DNA of 64,000 nt from Bacteroidota bacterium (GTDB lineage Bacteria; Bacteroidota; Bacteroidia; Cytophagales; Cyclobacteriaceae). Both the position numbers and the translations under genes were made by a program. The DNA is taken from contig CANIVF010000017.1 in NCBI GenBank assembly GCA_947470895.1, positions 1 through 64,000 on the forward strand. The letters run 5' to 3'. The first letter of the stretch is position 1. Each line of letters starts with the position of its first letter. Under the pieces are notes generated by a model. The model did no database searches and was not told where the DNA came from. It worked only from the letters and a program-made list of their open reading frames with translations. This document shows, piece after piece, positions 62,315 to 64,000 of this stretch.

Positions 62315-62950
62315 ATGTCATTAAGATTAGGAGATATCGCCCCGGATTTCACAGCTGAAACCTCGGAGGGCACCATCAAGTTTCATGAGTGGCTTGGCAC
62401 TAGTTGGGGAGTGTTATTTTCTCACCCTGCCGATTTCACACCGGTGTGTACCACGGAACTTGGAGCTGTAGCTAAACTAAGAGCAGAATTTGACAAGCGA
62501 AATGTGAAAGTGGTAGCACTTAGCACCGACACCGTGGATTCACACACACAATGGATTGGAGATATCAATGAGACTCAAAAAACTCATGTCAATTTTCCCA
62601 TCATAGCCGATACCGACTTTAAAGTATCCAACCTGTATGATATGATTCATCCTCAGGTGAGTGATAAGTTTACCGTTCGTTCTGTATTTGTAATCGGGCC
62701 TGATAAAAAAGTGAAGTTATCCATCACCTACCCGGCCTCAACAGGAAGAAATTTTGACGAAATTCTTCGCGTAATCGATAGCTTACAACTAACGGCTGGT
62801 TATAGCGTGGCAACCCCTGCCAACTGGCAGCAAGGAGAGGATGTAATCATCGTAAACTCAATAAAAGATGAAGATATCGCGGCTAAATTCCCGAAAGGAC
62901 ATACCCGGATTAAGCCTTATTTAAGGACAACACCGCAGCCAAACCTTTGA
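62315..62950 (+). CDS. 1-Cys peroxiredoxin (Prx6 type)
   Basis: This 211-residue thiol peroxidase reduces peroxides in the cytoplasm. The peroxidatic cysteine is Cys45 in 'HPADFTPVCTTELG'. No other cysteine is present in the protein, so it is a 1-Cys enzyme that needs an outside thiol. The activating arginine is in 'FTVRSVFVIGP'. The long C-terminal extension ('FPKGHTRIKPYLRTTPQ') is that of the Prx6 group. It follows an Rrf2 regulator and is followed by a terminator. Confidence 0.95.
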   Translation: MSLRLGDIAPDFTAETSEGTIKFHEWLGTSWGVLFSHPADFTPVCTTELGAVAKLRAEFDKRNVKVVALSTDTVDSHTQWIGDINETQKTHVNFPIIADTDFKVSNLYDMIHPQVSDKFTVRSVFVIGPDKKVKLSITYPASTGRNFDEILRVIDSLQLTAGYSVATPANWQQGEDVIIVNSIKDEDIAAKFPKGHTRIKPYLRTTPQPNL

Positions 62951-62978
62951 ACTAATTCCTAGTTATTGAATATTGAAG

Positions 62979-63008
62979 AGGCTCCCCAACGGGAGCTTTC
63001 TTTTTTTG
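62979..63008 (+). terminator. Intrinsic terminator after the peroxiredoxin gene
   Basis: GCTCCC (62981-62986) pairs with GGGAGC (62991-62996) across CAAC and is followed by TTTCTTTTTTT. It ends the Prx transcript about 30 bases after its stop. Confidence 0.8.
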
Positions 63009-63011
63009 GTT

Positions 63012-63039
63012 TAAATTTGTGAACCCCACTATAAATTTG
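63012..63039 (+). promoter_or_regulatory. Two candidate -7 elements before the DegT gene
   Basis: TAAATTTG occurs at 63012-63019 and 63032-63039. The second has a TTTG at 63005-63008 about 23 bases before it, near the expected -33 distance. Use of the second would favour translation from the ATG at 63075 over that at 63048. Confidence 0.35.
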
Positions 63040-63047
63040 GGTGCTCG

Positions 63048-64000
63048 ATGGATCCTTTGCACAAAGAAAGACCGATGAACGAATTGCCGGTGATGAATGA
63101 ATCAGAAGGCATTGTTCTTTTTCATCCTCATATTCCCGAAACTGCCATTGAAGAAGTAACCAAAGTATTGCAATCAAGGTGGATTGGTCAGGGTCCTCGA
63201 GTGGCACAGTTTGAAAAAGAGTTTTCTCAACGCTTTGGTGGAAATGGAACCTCAATAGCTGTAGGTTCGGGGACCGATGCTTTACACCTCTCTTATATTC
63301 TAGCAGGGCTACAAGAAGGTGACGAGGTAATCACGCCCGTATTCACGTGCACAGCAACCAGCATTCCATTTCTATACATGGGTGTGAAAATCAGGTTTGC
63401 CGATATTGACCCCGAAACATTAAACATCAATGTGCAGCATGTGCGCGATATGATCAATGAAAAAACAAAAGCGATTGTATGCGTTCATTATGGCGGACTT
63501 CCTTGCGACATGGATGAACTTCATGCCATAGCAAAAGAGTATAATATACCGGTGATCGAAGATGCTGCCCATGCATTAGGCGCCACCTATAAAGGAAAAA
63601 ACATTGGCGAAATTTCTCAATTCACCATGTTTTCATTTCAGGCCATCAAACACATTACCACTGGCGATGGTGGCATGGTGATCGTTCAGGATCAAAGCTT
63701 AACTCAAAAAGCAGAACGAATTCGTTGGTTTGGCATAGATCGCTCTAACAAACAAAAAGGCGTCTGGGAAAATGACATCACGGAGGTGGGCTATAAATAT
63801 CAAATGACAGACATCAGTGCTGCCATGGGTTTGGCCTCACTACGTGAATTTCATCATTCATTATCACATCGCCAGAGTTTGTTTGAAGAATATAAAAAAG
63901 GATTAAAAGGCGCTGCTGGAATAAAACTAATTGGTGCTGAAGCGAATGATCGTACACATGCAGCATGGTTGTGTACGGCCCTGGTGGAAAAAAACAGGAT
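63048..64000 (+). CDS. DegT/DnrJ/EryC1/StrS aminotransferase, partial
   Basis: This open frame of at least 317 codons continues past the window end. It is a PLP-dependent sugar aminotransferase of the DegT group that installs amino groups on nucleotide-linked ketosugars for surface polysaccharide or O-antigen synthesis. Motifs include 'GSGTDALHLSYILAG' (cofactor phosphate), 'VHYGGLPCDMDEL', 'VIEDAAHALGA' and the lysine region 'FSFQAIKHITTGDGG'. Possible starts are at 63048, 63075 and 63093; the last two fit the -7 elements better. It starts a new unit after the peroxiredoxin terminator, so its polysaccharide partners probably lie outside. Confidence 0.9.
   Translation, partial: MDPLHKERPMNELPVMNESEGIVLFHPHIPETAIEEVTKVLQSRWIGQGPRVAQFEKEFSQRFGGNGTSIAVGSGTDALHLSYILAGLQEGDEVITPVFTCTATSIPFLYMGVKIRFADIDPETLNINVQHVRDMINEKTKAIVCVHYGGLPCDMDELHAIAKEYNIPVIEDAAHALGATYKGKNIGEISQFTMFSFQAIKHITTGDGGMVIVQDQSLTQKAERIRWFGIDRSNKQKGVWENDITEVGYKYQMTDISAAMGLASLREFHHSLSHRQSLFEEYKKGLKGAAGIKLIGAEANDRTHAAWLCTALVEKNR

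Noticed and set aside
62959-63255. Minus-strand frame opposite the DegT start
   Set aside because: The plus-strand frame carries clear DegT motifs and runs to the window end.
1-64000. CRISPR, prophage, insertion sequence or defence system
   Set aside because: No repeat-spacer array, transposase, integrase or known defence gene was found on either strand.

Overview
The window looks like a chromosomal segment of a Bacteroidota bacterium, most likely a cytophagalean (Cyclobacteriaceae/Chryseolinea-like). The evidence is moderate-to-low GC, a SusC/SusD pair, SusD-adjacent VCBS/UnbV lipoproteins, TAnnTTTG-type -7 promoter elements, few Shine-Dalgarno sites, and tRNA genes mostly without an encoded CCA. 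This placement is inference from gene families; no marker gene was compared. No phage, transposase, CRISPR array or defence system was seen.

Layout. (1) 1-7.9 kb is mixed: a radical SAM/SPASM protein, a small OB-like protein, a triple-BON protein, a large TolB-propeller amidohydrolase, and an NAD-salvage pair in which pncB is intact but pncA is destroyed by a stop codon and a frameshift. (2) 8.1-24.4 kb is one long minus-strand cluster for amino-sugar catabolism. It holds nagA, nagB, a NagP-like MFS porter, a NagX-like membrane acyltransferase, a GH109-type alpha-N-acetylgalactosaminidase, three more exported Gfo/Idh/MocA oxidoreductases, a DUF1080 (3-keto-glycoside hydrolase/lyase type) protein, a tandem SGNH esterase, an alpha/beta esterase, and a Tat-type flavin amine oxidase next to a c-type cytochrome. 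No GlcNAc kinase is visible. (3) 24.5-29.8 kb holds a dead Crp/Fnr regulator, a DinB protein, a copper ATPase and a subtilase. (4) 30.0-60.8 kb is the most unusual part. A LacI regulator and a SusC/SusD core are flanked by two mirror-image cassettes. Each cassette contains exported SelA-like PLP enzymes, exported EF0837-type amidohydrolases and a PQQ-type sugar dehydrogenase. The left cassette also has an exported RidA, an exported RraA-type aldolase and a CBM9-like protein. Between the cassettes lie two giant VCBS/UnbV lipoproteins, a DUF5107-TPR protein and an Lgt. (5) 60.8-64 kb carries three tRNA genes (Leu-CAG, Leu-GAG, Thr-CGT), a small membrane protein, an Rrf2 regulator beside a 1-Cys peroxiredoxin, and the start of a DegT/DnrJ sugar aminotransferase that runs off the window.

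How it may work together (inference). SusCD and secreted glycosidases/esterases would bring in or trim an amino-sugar glycan. One branch is classical and cytoplasmic: a NagP-like porter, then NagA and NagB. The other branch would be oxidative and extracytoplasmic. A PQQ dehydrogenase would oxidise the aldose to an aldonic acid, an amidohydrolase would remove the acyl group, a DgaE/SelA-like PLP lyase would eliminate water and ammonia from the 2-amino-aldonate, RidA would hydrolyse the enamine/imine, and an RraA-type enzyme would split the 2-keto-3-deoxy acid. Every enzyme of that proposed chain has a Sec, Tat or lipoprotein signal. I regard this as the best candidate for an undescribed system here.
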